This document shows positions 55,350 through 63,528 of a stretch of DNA of 64,000 nt, in pieces. The DNA lies in assembly GCF_003073135.1 (NCBI RefSeq), contig NZ_PGDQ01000010.1, positions 154,088 through 218,087 of the forward strand, written 5' to 3'. Within the stretch, counting starts at the first letter, position 1; every line of letters begins with the position of its first letter. The DNA comes from Euzebya rosea (GTDB taxonomy: Bacteria > Actinomycetota > Nitriliruptoria > Euzebyales > Euzebyaceae). The position numbers and the translations under genes are program-made. Under the pieces are notes generated by a model. That model was not told where the DNA came from and did not search any database. It was given only the letters and a program-made list of their open reading frames with translations.

Positions 55350-56158
55350 CGGAGCATCCGGCCTTCGATGGTCCGAAGCACCGCGCTGAACAGGACGCCG
55401 AGCATGGCGAGGGTGAGCGCCGCAACGAAGACCCGGGCGATGTTGAAGGCCTGGGCGCTGTTGAGCAGGAAGAGCCCGAGCCCCGCCCGCGAGCCGAACA
55501 GGTCAGCGACGACGAGGCCCACCACACCGCGACCGACGGCCAGCTGGAGTCCGGCCATGATGAACGGGACGGAGCCCGGCAGAAGTACCTTGCGGAAGGT
55601 CTCCGACCGTGTCGCACCGAAGGCGGTGCTGACGTCCAGCAAGGAACCCTCAACCGCCTTGACCCCGGAGATGGTGTTGATCACCATCGGGAAGAAGCAG
55701 GCGAAGGCGACCACGGCCATCTTGGCCTGGATGCCGAATCCGAGGGCGATGATCAGGAGTGGGGCGAGGGCGATCATGGGCGTGGCGTAGAGCCCCGCGA
55801 TCCATGGCGACGCGATCTCGCCGAAGGTCCGGCTGGAACCGGCGATGAGGCCCAGGGGGATGGCCAGCGCCGCGGACACGGCGAACCCGAAGAGGAAGGC
55901 AAGGACACTGATCCGCAAGTGCTCCCAGATGAGACCATCTCGGATCACGACCACGAACTCACCGATGATCTGTGTCGGCGGGACGAGCGCGAACTCGCTG
56001 ACCTCGAAGACCGCGAGCGCCGCCTCCCACAGCAGGAACCCACCGATCACTGACAGCAATGACAGCGGCGGACGGCGTCGCCGGCGTCCGGCGGGGGCGT
56101 GCGGGGCGGCGGTGTCCTGGGCGACGGACGGGGGACTGATGTCGATGGTGTCGGTCAC
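55337..56158 (-). CDS. SsuC/TauC-type ABC permease
   Basis: 273 residues from GTG 56158. Six or so membrane helices after a basic, proline-rich N-terminus. GLYATPMIALAPLLIIALGFGIQ is the SsuC-type EAA-loop region (core ATPMIALAPLLII). It forms the channel for the ABC importer whose binding proteins are at 49.6 and 56.3 kb. Confidence 0.88.
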   Translation of the reverse strand: MTDTIDISPPSVAQDTAAPHAPAGRRRRRPPLSLLSVIGGFLLWEAALAVFEVSEFALVPPTQIIGEFVVVIRDGLIWEHLRISVLAFLFGFAVSAALAIPLGLIAGSSRTFGEIASPWIAGLYATPMIALAPLLIIALGFGIQAKMAVVAFACFFPMVINTISGVKAVEGSLLDVSTAFGATRSETFRKVLLPGSVPFIMAGLQLAVGRGVVGLVVADLFGSRAGLGLFLLNSAQAFNIARVFVAALTLAMLGVLFSAVLRTIEGRMLRWRP

Positions 56159-56206
56159 GGGTGCCTCACTCGGCGGTTGGCAAGGGGGAGGGGGAGTTGG
56201 GAGGTG

Positions 56207-56241
56207 TCCGGGCAAGCCCTGCGGAGAAGGGCTTGCCCGGA
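56207..56241 (-). terminator. perfect hairpin between binding-protein and permease genes
   Basis: TCCGGGCAAGCCC, 9-nt loop, then GGGCTTGCCCGGA: a perfect 13-bp stem, 12 bp past the stop of the 56.3-kb binding-protein gene. There is no T-run. Such intercistronic hairpins commonly protect or attenuate so that the binding protein exceeds the permease. Confidence 0.65.
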
Positions 56242-56253
56242 CGGTGGAGGGCC

Positions 56254-57462
56254 TCAGAGGCAGGCGGCAGCCCGTCGGGCGTACTCATGGGTGCGGACCT
56301 CGTCGAGCGAGGGAGCCTCCTCGAGGATCTCCTGGCGAACCATGCTGTCGATGAGGTTCTGCAGGGACTCGTCGTTGATCTCACCGTTCTCGGCGAGGAA
56401 GTATGGCGAGTGGACGTCGCCGAGGAGGTACAGCTCCATGGACCGACGGGCGACGGACTCCTCGACCTCTGAGACCTCGGCGGCGATCTCGACGACGCGA
56501 TCGAAGTTGGCCGCGTCCTTCGCCCACTGACCAGTCCGGATCCATGCCCGGAGGAACCGGACGACTGAGTCGGGGTTCTCTGCGGCGAAGGCGTTCGTCG
56601 TCGACACATAGCCGGAGGTGAACAGCGGCACCTCACCGCCAGGGGCGGCGTAGCCCAGACGACCGAAGCCAGCGTCCTCACCGATGAAGTTCACGGGGGC
56701 GGCACCCGGGATCCAGTCCACCTGCCCCGATTCCAGCGCCGCGTAGTTCTCGAACGTCGACCCGATCACGACGGGGTCGATGTCGTCGTGGGTCAGGCCG
56801 ATCTCGGCCAGCAGGTCGCCGAGGACCGCCCAGACGACGCCGCTGGTGCTGGACACCGCCACCGTCTTCCCGGCGAGGTCGTCCCAGCCGCTCACCCGAT
56901 CGGTGTTGACCAGTGGCTCCCACACCGACACGTCGACCCCGCCGCCGACGCCGATCACATCGCCGCCCTGGGCGGTCGCGACGATCCCGCCAGACCCGTT
57001 GACGGCGACGTCCAGGTCGCCGGAGAGCAGCCCGTTGTTCACGTCAGCCGAGGCCCGGAAGTCCACGATGTCCAGGGTGAGGCCCTCTTCTTCCAGGATC
57101 CCGGCCTGCTCAGCGACGCCGAGCCACAGACCCGTGGTCATCGCGCGGCTACCAGCGATCGCGGCCACTCGGAGGGTCAGTGGCTCGGTGCCAGGGCAGG
57201 ACTCGTCTGCTCCGGCTACCTCGGTCGGCGCTTCGGCCTCGGTCGGCGCTTCGGCCTCGGTCGGCGCTTCGGCCTCGGTCGGCGCTTCGGCCTCGGTCGG
57301 CGCTTCGGCCTCGGTCGGCGCTTCGGCCTCGGTCGGCGCTTCGGCCTCGGTGGACTCCTCGGCGTCGTCGCCGTCGCCACCGCACGCGGAAGCGACAAGT
57401 GCAAGGGTCAGGAGCATGATCAGCGGCATCACCCGCCGCAGCCGTTCAAAGAAGGTGTTCAC
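56254..57462 (-). CDS. SsuA/NMT1-type ABC substrate-binding lipoprotein 2
   Basis: 402 residues from a GTG with AGGA 7 nt upstream. Lipobox ASAC (Cys27), then a Glu/Ala/Pro/Thr linker built of seven EAPTEA-type hexads (about 39-80), then the binding fold from LTLRVAAIAGSRAMTTGLW. The repeats come from a tandem 18-bp DNA repeat and act as a flexible spacer between lipid anchor and binding domain. The fold is paralogous to the 49.6-kb protein (both have MTSGYW/MTTGLW after the first strand). Confidence 0.88.
   Translation of the reverse strand: MNTFFERLRRVMPLIMLLTLALVASACGGDGDDAEESTEAEAPTEAEAPTEAEAPTEAEAPTEAEAPTEAEAPTEAEAPTEVAGADESCPGTEPLTLRVAAIAGSRAMTTGLWLGVAEQAGILEEEGLTLDIVDFRASADVNNGLLSGDLDVAVNGSGGIVATAQGGDVIGVGGGVDVSVWEPLVNTDRVSGWDDLAGKTVAVSSTSGVVWAVLGDLLAEIGLTHDDIDPVVIGSTFENYAALESGQVDWIPGAAPVNFIGEDAGFGRLGYAAPGGEVPLFTSGYVSTTNAFAAENPDSVVRFLRAWIRTGQWAKDAANFDRVVEIAAEVSEVEESVARRSMELYLLGDVHSPYFLAENGEINDESLQNLIDSMVRQEILEEAPSLDEVRTHEYARRAAACL
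57221..57346. repeat. seven perfect tandem copies of an 18-bp repeat
   Basis: The unit TCGGTCGGCGCTTCGGCC is repeated seven times without a mismatch, 126 bp in all, inside the coding region of the second SsuA-type binding protein. It encodes six residues per unit on the minus strand. Perfect identity suggests recent expansion by slippage, so copy number may vary between strains. Confidence 0.95.
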
Positions 57463-57483
57463 GTTCGTTCCTGTCTGTTCAGT

Positions 57484-57504
57484 CCCCGGTCCGGCCGCCC
57501 GGGG
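57484..57504 (-). terminator. short hairpin after Rieske beta subunit 2
   Basis: CCCCGG, 9-nt loop, CCGGGG, a 6-bp GC stem just past the minus-strand stop at 57511. It may mark partial termination before the binding-protein gene. Weak on its own. Confidence 0.35.
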
Positions 57505-57510
57505 TTGGGC

Positions 57511-57996
57511 TCAGAGGAGGGTCGGCAAGGAGTTCAGCGGCGCGTCGGCGTCGATGAGGTCGACCCGCTTGGTGACGATGCGAAGCCCGTCAGCCGTGGT
57601 GCGGAGGTGGTGGTGGTAGTGGCCGGACACAAGAGCCGTGCGGCCATGGCGATGGGCCGTCAGGACAAACGGGGTCACGACGTGGGTCAGCTCGGATGAG
57701 GCCAAGGTGATCGTGGTTCCCAGGACCCGGGCCGATCGGGCCGGCGGCTCCTCGGTGTGGGCTGCCGGGCCGAGCAGACGATCGACACGGGTACGCAGAC
57801 GACCAAGATCGTCGAGGACATGGTTGACCGCGTCACGACCATCGACGAGATCCGGGTCGACTGGAATCCAGTAGCATCCATCAGGAGCCCAGAGCGTCAG
57901 CCAGTCGCTGAATCGACGCTGGTCCAGCAGCATGGACTCGGTGGCGAGCAGCTGGGTGACGCCAGGCTCGGCGGCCTCTGCGACGAGATCAGCCAT
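57511..57996 (-). CDS. ring-hydroxylating oxygenase beta subunit 2
   Basis: 161 residues. LLATESMLLDQRRFSDWLTLW, then DGCYWIPVDPD, then a long SnoaL-like sheet ending LIDADAPLNSLPTLL. The start at 57996 overlaps the alpha-2 stop by 8 nt; the upstream continuation is not protein-like. Pairs with the alpha subunit just before it. Confidence 0.88.
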   Translation of the reverse strand: MADLVAEAAEPGVTQLLATESMLLDQRRFSDWLTLWAPDGCYWIPVDPDLVDGRDAVNHVLDDLGRLRTRVDRLLGPAAHTEEPPARSARVLGTTITLASSELTHVVTPFVLTAHRHGRTALVSGHYHHHLRTTADGLRIVTKRVDLIDADAPLNSLPTLL

Positions 57997-59293
57997 TGAC
58001 CTCGCCCCCTGCCGCCATGAGCTCCCGGTAGCGGGCGTACTGCCCGCGCTGGGGCGCCTCATCGGTGATGTGCCCCGTCCGTGACCCCTCGGGCCCGGTC
58101 CGTTCGCGCCGACGTCCGCGGTCCAGCCACAGCCACTCGTCGCTCGTGGCATCCAGGCCAGCATCGACGCGTCGGAACATCTCCATGTCGTCGGGCTGAC
58201 CGAACCCCCCGATCCCGTAGAAAAGCTCGTGATAGCGCAGGCGCAGTCGGTTGATGGCCGCCGGCGCACCCTGTCCCAGCATCGGACGGATCACGACCTC
58301 CGTCCGATCGACCGCGACCGGCAGGATCTCCCTGATCTGGATGCCGATCAGCTGCAGGTTCGGGAAGACCGCGACGTTGAACCCCGGGCCGGGGGTGGCG
58401 TTGAAGAGCGCCTCGGCATCGGGCACCCCGAAGTAGGCGGTCAGGTCAGCCTCGTCCGGGGGCGCACCCTGAAGGGTGCGTAGCCGCTGGCGCAGCACGC
58501 CGCTGGCCGCTTGGCTCTGGTCGAGCAGACCGTGGCCGTTGCCGAGGGAGGCAGAGATCGGGCCTGCCGACTGCGCCTCGTCCTTGCTGGATATGTACCG
58601 CGACTGCTCACCCGTGGCCTGCTGCATCAGCGCGAAGAAGGACTGATGGGTGAAGTTGGCGTGGTAGCCGTCAACCCCGTTCTCCATCTGCAGCTTCCAG
58701 TTGCCGTCGAAGACCATCCGATGGGCCTGGTCGGCGACCACCAGCTGGTGGCCGGGCAGGTGATCCAGGAATCGATCGATGTAGGGACGGGCCCCGCCAA
58801 GGTGGTCCACGAGCGGCGGCACGTCGGCGGCGAGGCTGGCGAAGATGAGCCCTCGGTAGCTCTCGACTCGTGGAGCCTGAATCAGTCCCAGCTCGTCACG
58901 GTCACGATGCTCGTAGCCTTCGGGGAACGGCACGCCAACCAGGTCGCCGGAGGCGTCGTAGGTCCATCCGTGGTACTGGCAGCGGAAGGACGTGGCGTTG
59001 CCGCTGCGCAACTGGCACACGGTGGCCGCCCGGTGACGGCACCGGTTGAGCATGACGCGGATGCGCCCCTGCCGGTCGCGGTTGACGATGACCGGCTGGG
59101 TGCCGATCCGGGTGGACTTGTAGTCACCGACCTCCGCGACCTCCGATTCGTGCGCGACGTAGACCCACGTCCGGGAGAAGATGAGGTCCATCTCGGCCAC
59201 GAAGGCCTCTGGGTCCCGGTAGATGTCACGATGGACCCGATCCTCATCCACCATCTGCAGGGCCCGTTCGGCGGGGTCGGACGCCGGGCTCAT
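57989..59293 (-). CDS. Rieske ring-hydroxylating oxygenase alpha subunit 2
   Basis: 434 residues. Rieske ligands Cys85/His87 (CRHRAATVC) and Cys105/His108 (CQYHGW); mononuclear iron His211 and His216 with Asp208 in ENGVDGYHANFTH. It is more diverged than alpha 1 and alpha 3, so a different substrate is likely. ATG 59293 overlaps the extradiol dioxygenase stop, linking ring hydroxylation and ring cleavage. Confidence 0.9.
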   Translation of the reverse strand: MSPASDPAERALQMVDEDRVHRDIYRDPEAFVAEMDLIFSRTWVYVAHESEVAEVGDYKSTRIGTQPVIVNRDRQGRIRVMLNRCRHRAATVCQLRSGNATSFRCQYHGWTYDASGDLVGVPFPEGYEHRDRDELGLIQAPRVESYRGLIFASLAADVPPLVDHLGGARPYIDRFLDHLPGHQLVVADQAHRMVFDGNWKLQMENGVDGYHANFTHQSFFALMQQATGEQSRYISSKDEAQSAGPISASLGNGHGLLDQSQAASGVLRQRLRTLQGAPPDEADLTAYFGVPDAEALFNATPGPGFNVAVFPNLQLIGIQIREILPVAVDRTEVVIRPMLGQGAPAAINRLRLRYHELFYGIGGFGQPDDMEMFRRVDAGLDATSDEWLWLDRGRRRERTGPEGSRTGHITDEAPQRGQYARYRELMAAGGEVNG

Positions 59294-60147
59294 GCGGCAC
59301 CCGCGATCAGGCCCATGCCGGTGATCCACGATGGGATCGGCTCATAGGCCACCAGCTGGGGAAGGACGGGGCTCGCGGCGCACGCAGCGATCCACGTGCG
59401 GAGTTCGTTGGCGCCCACGCCGGCGGCAAGGACCTCCTCTGATGACATCGAGGCCAGCGCGTCCAGATCGCCGTCGCACAGCCGGGTGATGACGCGGTCG
59501 TCCCACGCGGGGTCGATGCGTTCCCCGGCCTCCCTCACGCGATCGAGGTTGAACCGGCGCCGCTCATCCTCCGAGAGGTGGCTGGTGTCGGTCTCCAACG
59601 CCGGTGGCGAGTGGGAGAGGCCGCCGCTCCCCAGGAACATGATCCGCCGAGGATCGTCGGCGAGATGATCGCCGATGATGCGCCCTACGCCGAGCGCCCG
59701 GGAGAGCGGGGCGAGCGGCGGACGCGCGCAGTTGAGGACGATCGGCAGGATCGGCACGGCGTCGAGTTCGCCGATGAGCTGCGTCCAGCTCTGGCCGAAT
59801 CCGTGGTCAAGTCGCACCTCGTCGCCCACGGTCACGTCGAAGCCGGCGTCGAGGAGTGCGACAGCGGCCCCGTCGGCAGCCCGTCGGTCCACGTCGTAGG
59901 GGGTAGCCGGAGTGCCCCAGTCGCCGTACCCCACCGCACTGCGGACCACGGCGATGCTCGGGACGACGCCCACGAACGCCCGTACGTGGTCGGGGCCGAA
60001 GAAGACCACGAGCTCCGGGTCGAACCGCGCCACCCGGGCGGCGACGTCACCGAGCGCGTCGATGAACCGGGCACCGCCCGGACCCCCATCGGCCCCGTCC
60101 ATCAGGGGGCTGTGGGATGCGCACACAACCATTCGTGGTCCAGCCAT
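59290..60147 (-). CDS. mhpB: class III extradiol ring-cleavage dioxygenase, MhpB-like
   Basis: 285 residues, somewhat shorter than E. coli MhpB. Conserved His12 (ASHSPL), His54 (GPDHVRAF), His115 (LDHGFGQSW) and His179 (SGGLSH) fit the LigB-type Fe2+ site and acid/base residues. It cleaves a catechol in meta position; MhpB acts on 2,3-dihydroxyphenylpropionate. GGAG lies about 10 nt before ATG 60147. Its product would feed the mhpD-F-E module on the opposite strand. Confidence 0.88.
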   Translation of the reverse strand: MAGPRMVVCASHSPLMDGADGGPGGARFIDALGDVAARVARFDPELVVFFGPDHVRAFVGVVPSIAVVRSAVGYGDWGTPATPYDVDRRAADGAAVALLDAGFDVTVGDEVRLDHGFGQSWTQLIGELDAVPILPIVLNCARPPLAPLSRALGVGRIIGDHLADDPRRIMFLGSGGLSHSPPALETDTSHLSEDERRRFNLDRVREAGERIDPAWDDRVITRLCDGDLDALASMSSEEVLAAGVGANELRTWIAACAASPVLPQLVAYEPIPSWITGMGLIAGAA

Positions 60148-60176
60148 GTCTTTTCTGCTCCGAGTTATTGAACGTA

Positions 60177-60188
60177 GGATGATTATCC
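60177..60188. promoter_or_regulatory. GGATGATTATCC element upstream of mhpB-like gene
   Basis: GGAT and ATCC arms around GATT, in the 54-bp gap between the ligase stop and the mhpB-like start. The first 11 bases are identical to 39778-39788 in the racemase/IclR region. It could be an IclR operator with an internal promoter, or contain a GATAAT -10 box on the minus strand. Confidence 0.4.
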
Positions 60189-60201
60189 GACTTTAGGTCG
60201 A

Positions 60202-61764
60202 TCAGGGGCGTGGTACGTTCCGTTCACCGGATTCCGGCGGGGTGCGGAGCGCACGGCGCAGGATCTTCCCGGCGGCGGTTGTGGGCAGGTCATCCCGGAG
60301 ATGCACCTCGCGAGGCTGCTTGTAGCCGGCCAGATGTGTTCTGCAGAGATCGGTGAGGTCCTCCACAAGATTCTCCGCAGGCGCCCCCCGTCGAGGGACC
60401 ACGTAGGCCACGGGCCGCTCGCCCCACTCCGAGTCCGCGGCGCCGACGACGGCGGCGAGCCGGACGCGTGGATCGCTGGTCAGCACCCGCTCGATCTCCG
60501 CCGGGTAGACGTTGAACGCCCCGCTGACGATCATGTCGTTCTTGCGGTCGACCAGATAGATGAGCCCCTCCTCGTCCTGCCGACCCACATCGCCGGTGAG
60601 CAACCAACCGTCGTCGGTGGTGGCGGCCCAGTCCTGCGCTCGGCCCCAGTAGCCCGTGGCGAGGGACGGTCCGCGGACGGCGATCTCCCCGAGCCCTCCC
60701 ATCTCGGCCTCCACCCCCGGGCCGACCAGGACACGGATCTCCGACAAGGGTGTCTCCATTCCGCACGATGCCAAGAGGTGCTCCTCACCCTCGAGGGCTC
60801 GACGATGGTGCTCAGGTGACAGGAAGGTCACCAGGCCGCCGGTCTCGGTCGAGCCGTACTGCTGGAACAGCGGGGTTCCCAGCGCACCGCTGGCTTCCTT
60901 GGCGAGTGCGGTCGGCATCGGGGCGGATCCGTACCCGACCAGCCGCAGGCTGCTGGTGTCGTGGCTGCCGTTGTGGGCGTCCAGCAGGCGGGCCAGCATG
61001 GTCGGCACCATGATCGTGGTGGTGATCCGATGGCGCTCGACGAGCGCCAGCGCGGCAGCCTCGTCGAACCGGGGCATGACGACCATGGTCTGGCCGAGAT
61101 GGGTCCAGTTGAGCGTCCGCATCATCCCCCCCGCGGTGAAGAAGGGTGTGGCGGCCAGGCACACGTCATCGTGTCGACCCCGGGTGAGGATCAGGTGGTC
61201 AAGGGCGGCCATCAGCATTCCCTCGTGGGAGTGGATCGCCGCCTTCGGACGTCCGGTCGTGCCGCTGGTGAACAGCAGCACCCGGGGGTCATCACCATGC
61301 AGACCGGCCGGGGTGGGGTCGACCGCCCACCCGCTTGTCAGTGCGGTGTCGTACGGCCGGCCGAGCTCGCCTCCACCGATCTCGAGCACCGGCAGGAGGG
61401 GGTCCGCGAAGACCTCCCCGAGGTCGGCGACATGGTCGTGATGCAGGATGGCGGCCGCTGGCTCCACGACCCCGAGCGCGTGAGCGACCTCATCGACAGC
61501 CAGCCGCGTGTTGATCGGGACCAGGACAAGCCCTGCCTTGGCCAGGCCGAAGACGATCTCGGGCCATTCCAGACAGTTCCTGGAGCAGACGGCAACGCGG
61601 TCGCCGGACCGGAGACCGCTGTCGAGGAGCGCGGTGGCCAGACGATTCGATCGTTCGTCGACCGCGGACCAGGACAGGGTGCGGTCCTGGCACACCACCG
61701 CGGGCTTGGAGCCGAGACGGCGAGCGTTTCGGCGAGGGATGTCACCGACGAGCAGGGACGTCAT
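60202..61764 (-). CDS. AMP-forming acyl/aryl-CoA ligase
   Basis: 520 residues. TSGTTGRPKA at 166-175, QQYGSTETGG, DGWLLTGDVG and the catalytic Lys in TTAAGKILRRAL. Shorter than the FAA1-type enzymes on the left and closer to aryl- or medium-chain-acid ligases. Starts 1 nt after the Rieske beta-3 stop. With the NDP-forming enzyme at 46.2 kb it gives the right island two different CoA-activation chemistries. Confidence 0.88.
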   Translation of the reverse strand: MTSLLVGDIPRRNARRLGSKPAVVCQDRTLSWSAVDERSNRLATALLDSGLRSGDRVAVCSRNCLEWPEIVFGLAKAGLVLVPINTRLAVDEVAHALGVVEPAAAILHHDHVADLGEVFADPLLPVLEIGGGELGRPYDTALTSGWAVDPTPAGLHGDDPRVLLFTSGTTGRPKAAIHSHEGMLMAALDHLILTRGRHDDVCLAATPFFTAGGMMRTLNWTHLGQTMVVMPRFDEAAALALVERHRITTTIMVPTMLARLLDAHNGSHDTSSLRLVGYGSAPMPTALAKEASGALGTPLFQQYGSTETGGLVTFLSPEHHRRALEGEEHLLASCGMETPLSEIRVLVGPGVEAEMGGLGEIAVRGPSLATGYWGRAQDWAATTDDGWLLTGDVGRQDEEGLIYLVDRKNDMIVSGAFNVYPAEIERVLTSDPRVRLAAVVGAADSEWGERPVAYVVPRRGAPAENLVEDLTDLCRTHLAGYKQPREVHLRDDLPTTAAGKILRRALRTPPESGERNVPRP

Positions 61765-61765
61765 G

Positions 61766-62269
61766 TCAGATCAGGAAGCCCAAGGTCGGGATCGGGCCCT
61801 GGGCGTTGACCAGCTCCACGACCTTCTCGCGAAGCCGAAGACCATCCTGTCCGCGGACGACGGTGTACCGGTAGCGGCCTGCCCACACGGTGGCCCCGTG
61901 GCGGTACTCGTGCAGAACGAAGTTGCAGGCGACCGACACCAGATCAGTCGTGGCCGACGTGGTCTCGAAGTTGGCGAGCATGCGACGCATTCGGGACGGC
62001 GGGACCTGGGAGTAGCGGTGCCCTGTGCACAGCTGGGCGATCCTGCTGCGCAGGCGGGCCCGGTTGTCGGCTATGTAGGAGAACTGGTCTCGCCATTCGC
62101 GCTCAGGGTCCCGGGGCACCCAGTAGAGCGCCTCGTCGTCCCACAGCGACTCCCACTCCTCGTAGGCGTGCTCGTCGGCCAGCCGTGCCTCCCGAACGAT
62201 GAAGGCGAGCACGTCCTCGCGCACTCCCCACGGTGACCGCGACTGGTCATCGGCGCGTGTGGTGGTCAT
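61766..62269 (-). CDS. ring-hydroxylating oxygenase beta subunit 3
   Basis: 167 residues. FIVREARLADEHAYEEWESLW, then DEALYWVPRDPE, then RARLRSRIAQLCTG; closest in the window to beta 1 (RRIERRVAQLETG). ATG 62269 overlaps the alpha-3 stop by 4 nt. Confidence 0.9.
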   Translation of the reverse strand: MTTTRADDQSRSPWGVREDVLAFIVREARLADEHAYEEWESLWDDEALYWVPRDPEREWRDQFSYIADNRARLRSRIAQLCTGHRYSQVPPSRMRRMLANFETTSATTDLVSVACNFVLHEYRHGATVWAGRYRYTVVRGQDGLRLREKVVELVNAQGPIPTLGFLI

Positions 62270-63528
62270 GCGTGCACACCGGTCATCACGGAGCGGTAGT
62301 GCTGCCAGATCGCCCGCTGGGTCGTCTCCGCGGACTCATCGAAGCTGTGGGTGCCGCGGATGTCGGTCTCCTCGGACTCAAGACCCCGGCTCAGCTCCAC
62401 CCATTCGGGTGTGCCGGCCTCCAGGCCGATCTGGTTTCGCTCGCTCATGTCGGCGTCGTCGGCGATCAGGAAGCCAGCGGGTCCCATGGCGCCTTCGGCG
62501 CGACGAAGGATGCGCTCATTCATCTCCTCCCCGCCGTCGAGCAGGGCGGGAGCGGTGTGGACCACCGTCTGCCCGGGGGCCAGTGGTTCGAACATCATCA
62601 CGTTGAGCTCGGCGAGGAACAGGTTGGGGAAGATCACCGTGTGCGGCGGGCCGTCGACCAGGAGCTGGCGCAGACGGCCGTCTCGCGCGACGGTCATGGC
62701 CTCGATGTAGCGCGGCACGCGGGCACGGTCGATGTTGCCGAACCAGGCGAACTCACGGTCGAGGCGACGCCACTCGTCGGTGTAGTCGATCTCACAATGT
62801 CCACCACCCAGGTCCCTGACCGCGATCCGTGTCTCCCCGGACCCGTACTCGGCGCGTCGGGGGGACACGGCGCGGTACACCGACTGGTGGACGAACAGCG
62901 CGTGGTAGCCATCGACCTGGTTCTCCAGCAGGGTCTTCCAGTTCGCGCGGTTGAGGTGTCGGATCCACCCGTTTCGCAGGTTGAGCTTGCCGGTGGGGGA
63001 CAGGTCCACCAGCCGGTCGATGGCGGTCGTGGCCTTGCCCAGGTGATCGCTGAGGGATGGTCCGGCGCCGGTGAGTCGGCCGAAGACGAAGCCCCGGTAG
63101 CTGTCGAGCTCGGCGATCGGCGCAAGGCCCAGACGGGCCTGCGTGTCGTCGTGGTCCGTGCCGTAGCCCTCACGCATCGGCACGCCGGTCAGGGCCCCGT
63201 CGCTGGCGAAGGTCCAGCCGTGGTATGGACAGCGGAACGAGGACGCGTTCCCTGCGTCGGCCCTGCACACCAGGTTCGCCCGGTGGGTGCAGCGGTTGAA
63301 GAACGCCCGGACGACGTCGTCGCGCCCGCGGGCCACGATCAACGGTTGGCCACCGATCGTGCGGGTCACGTAGTCGCCTGGGCTGGCGACCTCTGAGTCA
63401 TGGGCCAGGAAGACCCAGCCCTGGTGGAAGATGCGGGAGAGTTCGGCGTCGTGCACGGACGGCGAGGTGTAGAGGCTTCCGTGGATCCTCGTCGGTTGGA
63501 CGAGCGCGTCGAAGTCGATCTGCGTCAT
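62266..63528 (-). CDS. Rieske ring-hydroxylating oxygenase alpha subunit 3
   Basis: 420 residues, the same length as alpha 1. Rieske ligands Cys80/His82 (CTHRANLVC) and Cys100/His103 (CPYHGW); mononuclear iron His209 and His214 with Asp206 in ENQVDGYHALFVH. The C-terminal phrase EGAMGPAGFLIADDADMSERNQ is shared almost intact with alpha 1, marking the two as close paralogues. ATG 63528 overlaps the stop of the next Rieske gene. Confidence 0.9.
   Translation of the reverse strand: MTQIDFDALVQPTRIHGSLYTSPSVHDAELSRIFHQGWVFLAHDSEVASPGDYVTRTIGGQPLIVARGRDDVVRAFFNRCTHRANLVCRADAGNASSFRCPYHGWTFASDGALTGVPMREGYGTDHDDTQARLGLAPIAELDSYRGFVFGRLTGAGPSLSDHLGKATTAIDRLVDLSPTGKLNLRNGWIRHLNRANWKTLLENQVDGYHALFVHQSVYRAVSPRRAEYGSGETRIAVRDLGGGHCEIDYTDEWRRLDREFAWFGNIDRARVPRYIEAMTVARDGRLRQLLVDGPPHTVIFPNLFLAELNVMMFEPLAPGQTVVHTAPALLDGGEEMNERILRRAEGAMGPAGFLIADDADMSERNQIGLEAGTPEWVELSRGLESEETDIRGTHSFDESAETTQRAIWQHYRSVMTGVHA

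Noticed and set aside
57221..57346. Tandem repeats as a possible CRISPR array
   Set aside because: The 18-bp units abut without spacers and are in frame within a lipoprotein gene.
49635..57462. SsuABC/TauABC genes as a true sulfonate importer
   Set aside because: No sulfonate monooxygenase or taurine dioxygenase gene is nearby; the neighbours are all aromatic-acid genes, so an aromatic acid is the likelier cargo.
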